A stretch of 64,000 bases of DNA from DASXTK01 sp050744325 (GTDB taxonomy: Bacteria; Actinomycetota; Acidimicrobiia; Acidimicrobiales; VFJN01). Position numbers and translations under genes: made by a program. The first letter of the stretch is position 1. Every line of letters begins with the position of its first letter. Positions 42,977-50,695 of the stretch are shown here, in pieces. The stretch lies in NCBI GenBank assembly GCA_050744325.1, contig JBOGHK010000015.1, forward strand, positions 1 through 64,000, in the 5' to 3' direction. The notes under the pieces were generated by a model. The model searched no databases. It was not told the origin of the DNA and worked only from the letters and a program-made list of their open reading frames with translations.

Positions 42977-45019
42977 TCAGGAGCGAGAGATGTCGCCGAT
43001 GCGGACGTCGCCGATGCCCAGCTCCTTGGCGCGGACGAGGAGCTGGTTGAGGCGCTCGCGGCCCTCGGCCTCGCCATTGCCGCCACCATCGGTGTCGGTC
43101 TCACCGCCGCGGGCCAGCATCCGGGTCAACAGGGCGGTCAGGGTCAGGTCGCGGAGCCCCTCCGTCGGCAGGTCGGCCAGCACCTGGCGGATGTCGGCGG
43201 GCAGGTCGCGTGAGCCGTCGAGGTAGCCGCCGAGCAGGGCCTGCGCGGTGGACGAGTGCTCGATGGCGCCGTCGACCGCCTTGCCCATCGTGATCGCACC
43301 AGCCAGGCGGTCGAAGAAGACCGCGTCGCCGCCGATGATGTCGATGTCGGCCCGCTCCAGGCCCTTGGCGATGACCTCGGCCTGGCTCTCGGCGACCTGG
43401 CGCCGGGCCTCGATCTCGGACAGCTGCACCTCCTTGAGCGCGTCGATGCGCATGCGGTACTCCTCGTGGCCGCGGCTCGACTCGTCGAGAGCCTGCATGG
43501 CGGTGGCCTTCTCGCTCAGGCCGTTGGCCTCGCCGAGCAGCCGCGCCTCCAGGGCCGCGCCCTCGGCGGCACCGATCTCGCGGGCCACCTTCGCCTGGAC
43601 CAGCCCCTGGGCCTCGGTGGCCTCGGCGTCGGCCTGCTTGACCTGGACGTCGGCCAGGCCCGCCGCTGCGGACTCGGCCTGGATGCCCTCCGCCAGCCGG
43701 ATCTTGGCCCGGGCAGTCAGGTCGGACGACTGCAACTCGGCCTCAGCCAGCTTGATCTGCTCCGCGGCTCGGTGGATCGCCGACTGCTCGGCGGCCTCAG
43801 CCGCTTTGATGTCCTTGACCAGCGCTTCCTGGGCCTGCGCCTCGGCGGCGATGATCACCGCTTCCTTGTCGCGGTTGGCCTCCTCGACGGTCTGGAGGCG
43901 CTTGATCGCCTCCTCCTGCTCGACCACGGTCTTGTCGACCGCCACCCGTTCGCGCACGACGTCGGCGATGTTGCGCTTCTCGACCTCGACCTCTTTGTCC
44001 TTCGCGATCGTCTGCAGTTCGACCTCGCGATCGCGGGCGATGACCTCGAGCTGGCGGTCCTTCTCGATGCGCTCCTTCTCGACGGCTACGACCCGGTCAC
44101 GGTTGAGCGATGCGACCGCGACCTCGCGCTCGAGGTTCTGCTGCTGGACGCCGACCTGCTGGTCGGTGGTTAGACGGGCGGATTCATGCTTGAGCCGTTC
44201 CTCGGCCTGGATGCGCAGGATCTCCGCGCTCTCCCGCGCCCTGACCGTCTCGATCTCGCGATTGGCGCGTGCTTCGGCATCGGCCTGCTGGCGCTGCAGT
44301 TCGAGGATCGCCTCGGTCGCCTCGACGTCCTGCTTGGTGATCTGCTTGCGCTCGGTGTTGCGGTATTCGTTGGTCCGTACGGCCTCGACCGCGGTGAGCT
44401 CGGTGATCTTGCGGATGCCCTGCGCGTCGAGGATGTTCTTCGGGTCGAGCGCCGAGACCGGGGTCTGCTCCAGATAGTCGATGGCCGCGTCTTCAAGCAC
44501 GTAGCCGTTCAGGTCGGTGCCGATGACGTTGATGATGTGGTCGCGAAACTCGTTGCGTTTGGTGTAGAGGTCGACGAAGTCGAGTTGCTTGCCGACGGTC
44601 TTGAGCGCCTCGGCGAACTTCGCGTTGAACAGCTCGTCGAGCGTGAGCCGGTCCGAGGCGCGGGCGCAGCCGATCGACTGCGCGACCTTGATGACGTCCT
44701 CGGCGGTCTTGTTGACCTTCACGAAGAAGGTGACCTTGATGTCCGCGCGGATGTTGTCGCGGCAGATCAGCCCTTCGGCGCCACGTCGGTCGATGTCGAT
44801 GGTCTTGACCGAGATGTCCATGATCTCGGCCTTGTGGACGATGGGCAGCACCACCTGGCCCGTGAAGGTCACCTTCACGCTGCGCATGGTGCTGATGATC
44901 AGGGCCTTGCCCTGCTCCACCTTGCGGTAGAGGCGCGTCACCATCCACAACGCCCCCACGAGGACCAAAGCCATCACGATCGCCACGACGATCACGCCAC
45001 CCGCCAGCACGTCAGACAT
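42977..45019 (-). CDS. Flotillin-family SPFH protein (YqiK-like)
   Basis: 680-aa flotillin: membrane anchor at ~6-27 (AGGVIVVAIVMALVLVGALWMV), SPFH domain (~30-220: VEQGKALIISTMRSVKVTFTGQVVLPIVHKAEIMDISVKTI), then ~350 residues of Glu/Ala/Arg heptads with the flotillin AEA-type repeats, and a C-terminal oligomerisation part (DRLAGAITMGKAVDGAIEHSSTAQALLGGYLDG). It would form cages or microdomains on the inner face of the membrane. The start at 45019 gives the usual short N-terminus before the anchor; the frame extension to 45301 runs into the upstream gene and is rejected. Middle gene of a three-gene unit. Confidence 0.92.
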   Translation of the reverse strand: MSDVLAGGVIVVAIVMALVLVGALWMVTRLYRKVEQGKALIISTMRSVKVTFTGQVVLPIVHKAEIMDISVKTIDIDRRGAEGLICRDNIRADIKVTFFVKVNKTAEDVIKVAQSIGCARASDRLTLDELFNAKFAEALKTVGKQLDFVDLYTKRNEFRDHIINVIGTDLNGYVLEDAAIDYLEQTPVSALDPKNILDAQGIRKITELTAVEAVRTNEYRNTERKQITKQDVEATEAILELQRQQADAEARANREIETVRARESAEILRIQAEERLKHESARLTTDQQVGVQQQNLEREVAVASLNRDRVVAVEKERIEKDRQLEVIARDREVELQTIAKDKEVEVEKRNIADVVRERVAVDKTVVEQEEAIKRLQTVEEANRDKEAVIIAAEAQAQEALVKDIKAAEAAEQSAIHRAAEQIKLAEAELQSSDLTARAKIRLAEGIQAESAAAGLADVQVKQADAEATEAQGLVQAKVAREIGAAEGAALEARLLGEANGLSEKATAMQALDESSRGHEEYRMRIDALKEVQLSEIEARRQVAESQAEVIAKGLERADIDIIGGDAVFFDRLAGAITMGKAVDGAIEHSSTAQALLGGYLDGSRDLPADIRQVLADLPTEGLRDLTLTALLTRMLARGGETDTDGGGNGEAEGRERLNQLLVRAKELGIGDVRIGDISRS

Positions 45020-45075
45020 GTCTTGCTCTCCAGCTCTCGAACCACCCGGGACGCCACCCCCCGTGGTGAAGGGGT

Positions 45076-45759
45076 CTAGGGACCCGGTTCCGCCGTCCCA
45101 AGAACGTCGTCGACCGGGCAGACCACGAACACCTCCGCCGCGGGGTCGTAGTCGACGATAAGCGCAGACGACCCTCTGCGCAGGTCGGCCTCCTGGTCGG
45201 TGGGGCTCATCCGGACCTGGAGCAGCACCGTTGCACCGGAGCCGTCGGACGCCTCGGCCTGGCCGAAGCTGTCGGTGACCGTCGTCGTCCGGACGATGCA
45301 CGTGCGGCCGACGAACGCCTGCCGGCCTTCGGCCTCGGTGGAGGCGAAGAGCCGGGCCAGCGGCCGCGTGACCACCGACGCCACCAGCACCCCGGCGGCG
45401 AGGGCAAGGGCCAGCACCACCAGCCCGAGCAGGATCGCGGCGACGACCGGGACGTCGGCGGCGTTGGCCAGCCCGGTGCCGAGCAGGGCCACGAACCAGC
45501 CGCCGAGCACGACGACGCTCAGCGAGACCGTCAGCGGAACCCCGGCGAGGCCGAGCGAGTGCAGCACCCCGTCGCCGCCGACCCCGTCGCCGCCGGCACC
45601 GCCGTCGGCAGCAACCTCGAGGTCGACCCCGTCGGCCCCGTCCAGGTCGACGTCGACCACCCCCACCAGAACCGTGACCCAGTAGAGCACCACCAGTCCC
45701 AACAGAACGGTGAAGAGAACGGCCGGAAAGCCGAGAGCAGCATCAAGAAACGCGTCCAT
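45076..45759 (-). CDS. YqiJ-like membrane protein with OB-fold (NfeD-related)
   Basis: 227-aa protein with membrane segments at about 12-33 (AVLFTVLLGLVVLYWVTVLVGV), 78-98 and 102-130, an acidic Gly-rich loop between the first two, and a C-terminal beta-rich OB-like domain (FVGRTCIVRTTTVTDSFGQAEA, VLLQVR, GSSALIVDYDPAAEVFVVCPVDD). This is the layout of E. coli YqiJ, which pairs with the flotillin YqiK. ATG at 45759 (MDAFLDAALGFPAVL) chosen over an upstream 21-residue extension. It is the first gene of the YqiJ-flotillin-ATPase unit, 56 bases before the flotillin start. Confidence 0.82.
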   Translation of the reverse strand: MDAFLDAALGFPAVLFTVLLGLVVLYWVTVLVGVVDVDLDGADGVDLEVAADGGAGGDGVGGDGVLHSLGLAGVPLTVSLSVVVLGGWFVALLGTGLANAADVPVVAAILLGLVVLALALAAGVLVASVVTRPLARLFASTEAEGRQAFVGRTCIVRTTTVTDSFGQAEASDGSGATVLLQVRMSPTDQEADLRRGSSALIVDYDPAAEVFVVCPVDDVLGTAEPGP

Positions 45760-45848
45760 GGCCCGCAGCCCGGACGTTAGTCCTGCCCGCCCCCGAGCAG
45801 CCCGCGGCGTAGCGCCGCACACCCGCGAGATCTTCGACAGCCACCTAG

Positions 45849-45874
45849 CGGGAGGGGGACAAGTCCCCCTCCCG
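45849..45874. repeat. 26-base palindrome upstream of the flotillin operon
   Basis: Twelve bases (45849-45860, CGGGAGGGGGAC) are repeated inverted after AA (45863-45874). As RNA it would make a very stable hairpin. It lies about 90 bases upstream of the YqiJ-like start; it may be a terminator remnant, an operator or a dispersed palindrome. Confidence 0.7.
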
Positions 45875-46090
45875 GCCTCCCCCGGCGCGAGTCCTCACGG
45901 AGCAGCCGTGGGATTTCGGCCGCGCGCCCGGCCAGGGACGGGCCGCCAGGGTGGGTCTGGGTGTCGCCGCCACCGGCTGAGGGTCGTGTGGCGGGGGTTG
46001 TCAGGCTGGCTCGCCAGGGTCTTTCTTCCCGACGTGCGTGACCAGGACGTATGTTCGTGTGGTTGGCCGGGGTGGCGCGTTATGGTCCTC

Positions 46091-46096
46091 TAGTAT
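46091..46096 (+). promoter_or_regulatory. Candidate -10 box of the DUF222 HNH gene
   Basis: TAGTAT lies 6 bases before the ATG at 46103, so transcription could begin at or next to the start codon (leaderless mRNA). No convincing -35 or LexA box was found; ATGTTCGTG at ~46051 is only a half-site. Confidence 0.35.
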
Positions 46097-46102
46097 GTTC
46101 AC

Positions 46103-47350
46103 ATGCCTGCAACGGTCTCTCAGGGCAAGACCAGTCATCCCGCCTCCCCGGTGTGGGCCGACGACGACACCCTCATCGCACGGCTCGCCCGCGTGGGCGC
46201 GGAGCTAGACGGTCTGGTCGACTACGACCTGGACGGGGTGGACCGCGGCGAGCTGGGTGACGCCCTGGTGGTGTCCCAGCAGCTCCGTGCCAAGCTGACC
46301 GCGGTCGAAGCCGGGTTGGTGGGGTGTTTCGACGCGGCGCGGTCGTATCGGGCCGAAGGGTCCCGATCCACCGCCACCTGGCTGGCGCAGCGGTCCAACA
46401 CGCCCCGCCAGACGATCCAGGCGGTCGTTCGCCTAGCCCGCCGGCTCCGGAGCATGCCTGCGACGCGGGCGGCGTTAGGGGAGGGCCGGTTGGCACCGGA
46501 GCGGGCCGAGGTCCTGGCCCGCCAAGCCGGGTCGCCCCGCAAGCCCGTCGCGGACGCGTTCGTTGTGGACGAGGACGAACTCGTCGATTCGGCGGTGCAA
46601 GAGGGGTTCGGGGAGTTCTGCCGCCAGGTCGGTTATTGGCGTGACCGGGTCGATCCCGACGGCGGCGAACCTCACGCCGACAAGCTCCACGACCAGCGCC
46701 GCGTCCACCTCTCGCAGTCCTTCGAGGGCCAATGGTTCCTCGACGGGCTTCTCGAGCCCATCGCTGGCGAGGAGGTCCACGAATCGCTACGGCGCATCTA
46801 CGACGAGCTGCACCGCAGCGACCGCCGTGCTGCGGAGGCAATCCACGGCGAGGGCTGTGCGGAGGACCTACTAGCCCGGACGGCGCCGCAGCGCCGCGCC
46901 GACGCCCTGGTCGAGATGGCCCGCCGCGCCATGGCCGCCCCAGCCGGTTCACGCCAGCCGCGGCCCCTCGTTAGCGTGCTGGTGGGCTACGAGACCTTCC
47001 ATGGCCCGGTCCGCGAGATGTTCAACCGCACCGTGCTCACCTCAGGCCAGATCGCCCGGCTGTTGACCGACGCCGACATCGAACGCATCGTGTTCGCCCC
47101 CGCCAGCCGCAACATCAGCGACCTCGGCCGCAAGACCAGATTGTTCACCGCGGCGCAACGCCGCGTCGTGGAGATCCGTGACCGCACCTGCTGGCACCCC
47201 GACTGCGACGAACCCGCCGAGAGATGCGACATGGACCATCGGCCCCACGGATGGGCCGAAGGCGGCCGTACCGACATCTGCAACTGCCGCCCCGGCTGCC
47301 CATTGCACAACCGAGTCACCCCCAACACGGGCACTGACCCACCCACCTAG
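46103..47350 (+). CDS. DUF222 / 13E12-repeat HNH endonuclease
   Basis: 415-aa protein of the actinobacterial 13E12-repeat family. The DUF222 region (~25-330) includes LVDYDLDGVDRGELGDALVVSQQLRAKLTAVEAGLVGCFD and ARRLRSMPATRAALGEGRLAPERAEVLA. The HNH domain is at the end: RDRTCWHPDCDEP, CDMDHRPHGWAEGGRTDICN, LHNR, with four Cys suited to bind zinc. Members are abundant, multi-copy and occasionally linked to mobile DNA, but natural function is unproven. Codon use seems slightly less GC-extreme than in neighbours. Only one copy in the window. Confidence 0.9.
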   Translation: MPATVSQGKTSHPASPVWADDDTLIARLARVGAELDGLVDYDLDGVDRGELGDALVVSQQLRAKLTAVEAGLVGCFDAARSYRAEGSRSTATWLAQRSNTPRQTIQAVVRLARRLRSMPATRAALGEGRLAPERAEVLARQAGSPRKPVADAFVVDEDELVDSAVQEGFGEFCRQVGYWRDRVDPDGGEPHADKLHDQRRVHLSQSFEGQWFLDGLLEPIAGEEVHESLRRIYDELHRSDRRAAEAIHGEGCAEDLLARTAPQRRADALVEMARRAMAAPAGSRQPRPLVSVLVGYETFHGPVREMFNRTVLTSGQIARLLTDADIERIVFAPASRNISDLGRKTRLFTAAQRRVVEIRDRTCWHPDCDEPAERCDMDHRPHGWAEGGRTDICNCRPGCPLHNRVTPNTGTDPPT

Positions 47351-47379
47351 ATCACACCCACCTTCACGGAGTCGCTCGG

Positions 47380-48060
47380 CTAGAACAAGCAGCCCTGGGG
47401 ATCGGGGCGGAGGTAGCGAGGGATGCCGGTCCAGGGGAGGCCGTCCATGAAGATCCAGCTGCGACGGTGGATCGCGGAGGGGCCGACTCCCCGCAGCGCC
47501 GCCTTGTGCCGGGGGCACGGGTAGCCCTTGTTGGCGTCGAACCACCAGCAGGGATAGTGCTCGGCTTCGGCCTGCATGATCCGGTCGCGGGTCACCTTCG
47601 CCAGGATCGACGCCGCGGCGATCGACAGGCAGTGGGCATCACCCCGGACGATCCTCTCGGTGATGCCGCCACCGACGAAGTCCCACTTGCCGTCGAGCAG
47701 CACCCGGTCGGGCCGGAGCCCCAGCCCTTCGAGCGCCCGGAGCGCCGCCAGCCGCTGGGCCTCGCTCATGCCCAGCTCGTCGCATTCGGCGGCGGTGGCA
47801 TGGCCAACCGACCAGGCGACGCACCAGCCGGCGATCCGGTCGAACAGCGCCTCGCGCTCGGTGGGGGTCAGCTGCTTCGAGTCGCGGATCTTGTAGACCC
47901 GACGGTCCCGCGGCAGCACGGCGGCGCCAAGTGTGAGCGGTCCTGCCCACGCGCCCCGTCCGACCTCGTCCATGCCCACGACGACCTGGTGACCGGCATC
48001 CCACAACGCCCGTTCGCGAGTCAGCGACGGGGAGGCCCGCCTGAGCGACGGCCGCAGCAT
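47380..48060 (-). CDS. rnhB: Ribonuclease HII
   Basis: 226-aa RNase HII, which cleaves RNA in RNA-DNA hybrids and single embedded ribonucleotides. Catalytic acidic residues are in GMDEVGRGAWAGP (Asp, Glu) and in RVLLDGKWDF (Asp), with the later Asp in ASILAKVTRD. The C-terminus contains an unusual CWWFDANKGYPCPRHKAAL segment with two Cys. The start is either this ATG or a GTG at 48105 (15 residues longer); neither has a clear ribosome site. The frame continuing to 48720 crosses the 51-base tandem repeat and is rejected. Confidence 0.9.
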   Translation of the reverse strand: MLRPSLRRASPSLTRERALWDAGHQVVVGMDEVGRGAWAGPLTLGAAVLPRDRRVYKIRDSKQLTPTEREALFDRIAGWCVAWSVGHATAAECDELGMSEAQRLAALRALEGLGLRPDRVLLDGKWDFVGGGITERIVRGDAHCLSIAAASILAKVTRDRIMQAEAEHYPCWWFDANKGYPCPRHKAALRGVGPSAIHRRSWIFMDGLPWTGIPRYLRPDPQGCLF

Positions 48061-48390
48061 CGGCGAGTTGGGCGGAGTCGACTCGATGCCCGGGAGGACG
48101 GCCACCGCCCGACAGTACCCCCTGCGGCTCGACCCGTGATCTGTCCCGTCGCCGGCAACGCGAGCCGTCGACAGTCGGATCCGACGGCGGCGTGACGGTC
48201 CTCTCCAGCGTGTTCGACCGCGACGAGGTCCGTCGACGGCGCACCCGCACCATCTCCAGCGTGTTCGACCGCGACGAGGTCCGCCGACGGCGCACCCGCA
48301 CCATCTGGCCGACGTGAGCTGCGCCATCGGTCGCTCCGCGGCACCAGCGCGCGGTGACATCGCCGTCGCGTTGGGGTATATCCCCTCGCC
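48061..48390. other. Divergent region between rnhB and ppk2
   Basis: 330 bases containing the 51-base tandem duplication (48202-48303). On the plus strand a 41-codon frame from GTG 48192 to TGA 48317 spans both copies and reads SSVFDRDEVRRRRTRTI twice. There is no support for expression. Promoters for both flanking genes must lie here. Confidence 0.45.
48202..48303. repeat. 51-base tandem duplication, two copies
   Basis: Two head-to-tail copies, 48202-48252 and 48253-48303, differing at one base (GTCCGT versus GTCCGC). The single change is silent in the plus-strand frame described for this region. Confidence 0.9.
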
Positions 48391-49194
48391 GTGGACCGCT
48401 ATCGCGTCACCAACGGGAGGGACTTCCGTCTCGCCGACTGGGATCCGGGCGTCACCGGCAGCTTCGACGGAGGCAAGGCCGAGGCGCGGGACGAGCTCGA
48501 CGGCCTGACCTCGCACCTCGACGACTTGCAGGAGCAGCTCTATGCGAACGGCCAGCGCCGGGTGCTGGTCGTGTTGCAGGGCATGGACACCTCGGGCAAG
48601 GGCGGCACGATCCGCAAGGTGTTCGACGGTGTCGACCCGTCCGGCGTGCGGGTCGCAGCGTTCAAGGCACCGACGGAGGCCGAGCTGGCACGCGACTTCC
48701 TCTGGCGTGTCCACCCCCACGTCCCACGGAACGGCGAGCTAGTGATCTTCGACCGGAGCCACTACGAGGACGTGCTGATCGTGCGGGTTCGCGGCCTGGT
48801 CCCGGCGAAGCAGTGGAAGGCGCGGTATCGCCACATTCGCGACTTCGAGCGGATGTTGGCCGCCGAGGGAACGGTGATCCTCAAGTTCTTCCTACACATC
48901 TCCGAGGACGAGCAGCAGGAGCGCTTGCAGGCCCGGCTCGACAATCCCGACAAGCACTGGAAGTTCCGGGTCGCCGACCTGGAGGAGCGCAAGCGGTGGG
49001 ACGACTATCAGCTGGCGTACGAGGCCGCGATCCGCGAGACGGCCGCGCCGCATGCTCCGTGGTTCGTGGTCCCCGCCAACCGCAAGTGGTACCGGAACCT
49101 GGTCGTGTGCCGGACGCTGGTGACGACCCTGGAGGGGCTCGGCCTCGACTACCCGCCGTCGCCCGACGACCTCAGCAACGTGGTGGTCGACTGA
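48391..49194 (+). CDS. ppk2: Polyphosphate kinase 2 family enzyme
   Basis: 267-aa PPK2 protein of the P-loop kinase class. Walker A is LQGMDTSGKGGTIRK and the lid/Walker B region is IFDRSHYEDVLIVRVRG; HWKFRVADLEERKRWDDYQLAYE completes the family. These enzymes move phosphate between polyphosphate and nucleoside mono- or diphosphates; class I, II or III cannot be set with certainty, though a single domain this short fits class I or III. The GTG opens MDRYRVTNGRDFRLADWDP, the usual beginning. Monocistronic as far as seen. Confidence 0.92.
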   Translation: MDRYRVTNGRDFRLADWDPGVTGSFDGGKAEARDELDGLTSHLDDLQEQLYANGQRRVLVVLQGMDTSGKGGTIRKVFDGVDPSGVRVAAFKAPTEAELARDFLWRVHPHVPRNGELVIFDRSHYEDVLIVRVRGLVPAKQWKARYRHIRDFERMLAAEGTVILKFFLHISEDEQQERLQARLDNPDKHWKFRVADLEERKRWDDYQLAYEAAIRETAAPHAPWFVVPANRKWYRNLVVCRTLVTTLEGLGLDYPPSPDDLSNVVVD

Positions 49195-49300
49195 CGGCCG
49201 GCGGGCGTCTGTTCCCTTGGGCAGTCACCGTCCGGACCACCCGCACGAACGGATGCTGGTTGGTGCGGAGCGGAGGTGCGCGTACGGCACACTGACGAAC

Positions 49301-49960
49301 GTGACTGGTCAGACCCTCGGACGCATCGTGTCGGTCAACGTCGGCGTGCCGCGCTCCGTCGAGTGGCACGGGCGCGAGGTGACCAGTGCCATCTGGAAGT
49401 CGCCGGTCGACGGCCCGGTCGCGGTCCGGGGCCACAACCTGGCCGGTGACCGCCAGGCCGACCTCCGGGTCCATGGCGGAGCCGACAAGGCGGTGTACGC
49501 GTACGCCGTGGAGGACTACGACTGGTGGGCCGAGATGCTGCCGCTCACCGACTTCAGCCCGGCGACCTTCGGCGAGAACCTCACCACCAGAGGGTTCGAC
49601 CCGGCACAGGCGGTGATCGGCGAGCGCTGGCGGGTCGGCTCGGCGATCCTCGAGGTCTGTCAGCCGAGGTTCCCGTGCGCCAAGCTCGGCATGCGCATGG
49701 GTGACACGGCGTTCGTCGACCGGTTCGCCCAGGCCCGCCGCCCCGGCGCCTACCTGCGCATCGTGGACGAGGGCGTGGTCCAGGCGGACGATCGTGTCAC
49801 GATGCTCTCCCGGCCCGACCATGGGCTGCGGATCCTCGACCTGGTGGTCGGCCAGCGCGACCGTGACGCGCCCACCGATCTGTTGAAGCGGATCGCTGCC
49901 AACGATCTGGTGCCCGAGGGCTATCGGGCCATCGCCACCCGCGCCCTCGCCCGCCGCTGA
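49301..49960 (+). CDS. MOSC-domain protein (YiiM-like)
   Basis: 219-aa MOSC protein. The core holds GHNLAGDRQADLRVHGGADKAVYAYAVEDYDWW, FGENLTTRGFD, RWRVGSAILEVCQPRFPCAKLGMRMGD (the Cys of CQPRFPC is the presumed molybdenum-cofactor or sulfur-carrying residue), and a C-terminal 3-alpha segment (DAPTDLLKRIAAND). YiiM relatives reduce N-hydroxylated bases using a molybdenum cofactor. The GTG at 49301 starts the conserved part; the frame from 49217 adds 28 non-conserved residues. Confidence 0.88.
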   Translation: MTGQTLGRIVSVNVGVPRSVEWHGREVTSAIWKSPVDGPVAVRGHNLAGDRQADLRVHGGADKAVYAYAVEDYDWWAEMLPLTDFSPATFGENLTTRGFDPAQAVIGERWRVGSAILEVCQPRFPCAKLGMRMGDTAFVDRFAQARRPGAYLRIVDEGVVQADDRVTMLSRPDHGLRILDLVVGQRDRDAPTDLLKRIAANDLVPEGYRAIATRALARR

Positions 49961-49977
49961 ACCCCGCCACCCCGCGG

Positions 49978-50301
49978 TCAGGCATCCAGGAGCGCGTGCA
50001 CCTGCAGTTGCAACCACCCGCGCCGGGCATCCTCGGTATCGAACCCATCCAGGGTGCGGTTCACCTCATCAACCGTGCCCTGCAGAGCCGCGGGATCGAA
50101 TCCTGACAGCGTGCGCGGCAAGTGAGCGAGTGCCCCCGGGACGACGGCGTGGGCCCCAGCTGCGAGGCTCCGTTCGATGTCCCGTCCAGTCCCATGCCAC
50201 AGCACGAAATCCTCACCCACCACCCGCCGCAGCTCGGCAACCTCGGTCGGACTGGCCTTGAGACCTTCGCTCCGCTCAGGTCGACACCGCAGTCCTGCAG
50301 A
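49978..50301 (-). pseudogene. Remnant resembling C-terminal dihydrodipicolinate synthase family
   Basis: Reading from just after the stop at 50302-50304, the frame gives GLKASPTEVAELRRVVGEDFVLWHG, GTGRDIERSLAAGAHAVVPGALAHLP, GFDPAALQGTVDEVN to the end DA and TGA. The spacing recalls the last third of DapA/N-acetylneuraminate lyases (GxKxSSGD ... SGDD ... GAxGVISxxAN). There is no start region, and the upstream part is a fragment of an unrelated dehydrogenase. It is probably decayed. An independent 81-aa gene from 50223 is possible but unlikely. Confidence 0.5.
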
Positions 50302-50583
50302 TCAAGGCATTTGAATGAGCGTTCTGCCTTCGAGGCGGCCGTGCGCTGTCTGGAGCACTACCGATTCGAGAGCCTGGGCGTCAGTCAGCATCGTCAGAAA
50401 TGTCGGGCTGGCATCGACCGCCGTGTCGACCGACCGAACTACCTCCACGCCGGCCGGTCTCAGAGCTTCGGCTCTCTCCGCCGTCCGGTTGTACGCCGTA
50501 ACGACAAAGCCGGCACCCGCCAGTGTCGTGGCGATCGGGCCGCCCATCAGGCCTGTGCCCAGGACAGTGATGCGCCGAGTCAT
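50302..50583 (-). pseudogene. Truncated 3-hydroxyisobutyrate dehydrogenase-like gene
   Basis: The frame from ATG 50583 reads MTRRITVLGTGLMGGPIATTLAGAGFVVTAYNRTAERAEAL, an intact NAD(P)-binding start of the beta-hydroxyacid dehydrogenase family, and goes on to LTMLTDAQALESVV before stopping at TGA 50304 after only 93 residues. Relatives are ~290 aa, so the catalytic Lys domain is gone. The sequence beyond the stop, in the same frame, looks like another enzyme's C-terminus, pointing to a deletion that joined two genes. Confidence 0.75.
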
Positions 50584-50695
50584 GATCTCGCTTCCGCCTC
50601 CGCTAGGTCCGTCCACCGATGCAGCACCATACGTGCTGTCCGACTCACGATAGGTCACGGCCGTGGCCTGGGCACGCCAGTCGTACAGTGCCTCT

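Larger units (their letters stand above)
45760..46102. other. Divergent intergenic region with strong palindrome
   Basis: 343 bases between the divergent starts of the YqiJ-like gene and the DUF222 HNH gene. No gene is supported here (the 45710-46093 frame lacks coding signs). It holds the 26-base palindrome at 45849-45874 and a possible -10 (TAGTAT) at 46091-46096. A change from high to lower GC begins near 46020. Confidence 0.5.

Noticed and set aside
45020..45301. N-terminal extension of the flotillin into the upstream gene
   Set aside because: It overlaps the YqiJ-like coding region, and the normal flotillin N-terminus begins at 45019 directly before the anchor.
46047..46060. TATGTTCGTG upstream of the DUF222 gene as an SOS box
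   Set aside because: Only one half-site is present; no second half at the right spacing.
48106..48720. N-terminal extension of RNase HII across the tandem repeat and into ppk2
   Set aside because: No RNase HII has such a leader, and it runs antisense into the ppk2 start.
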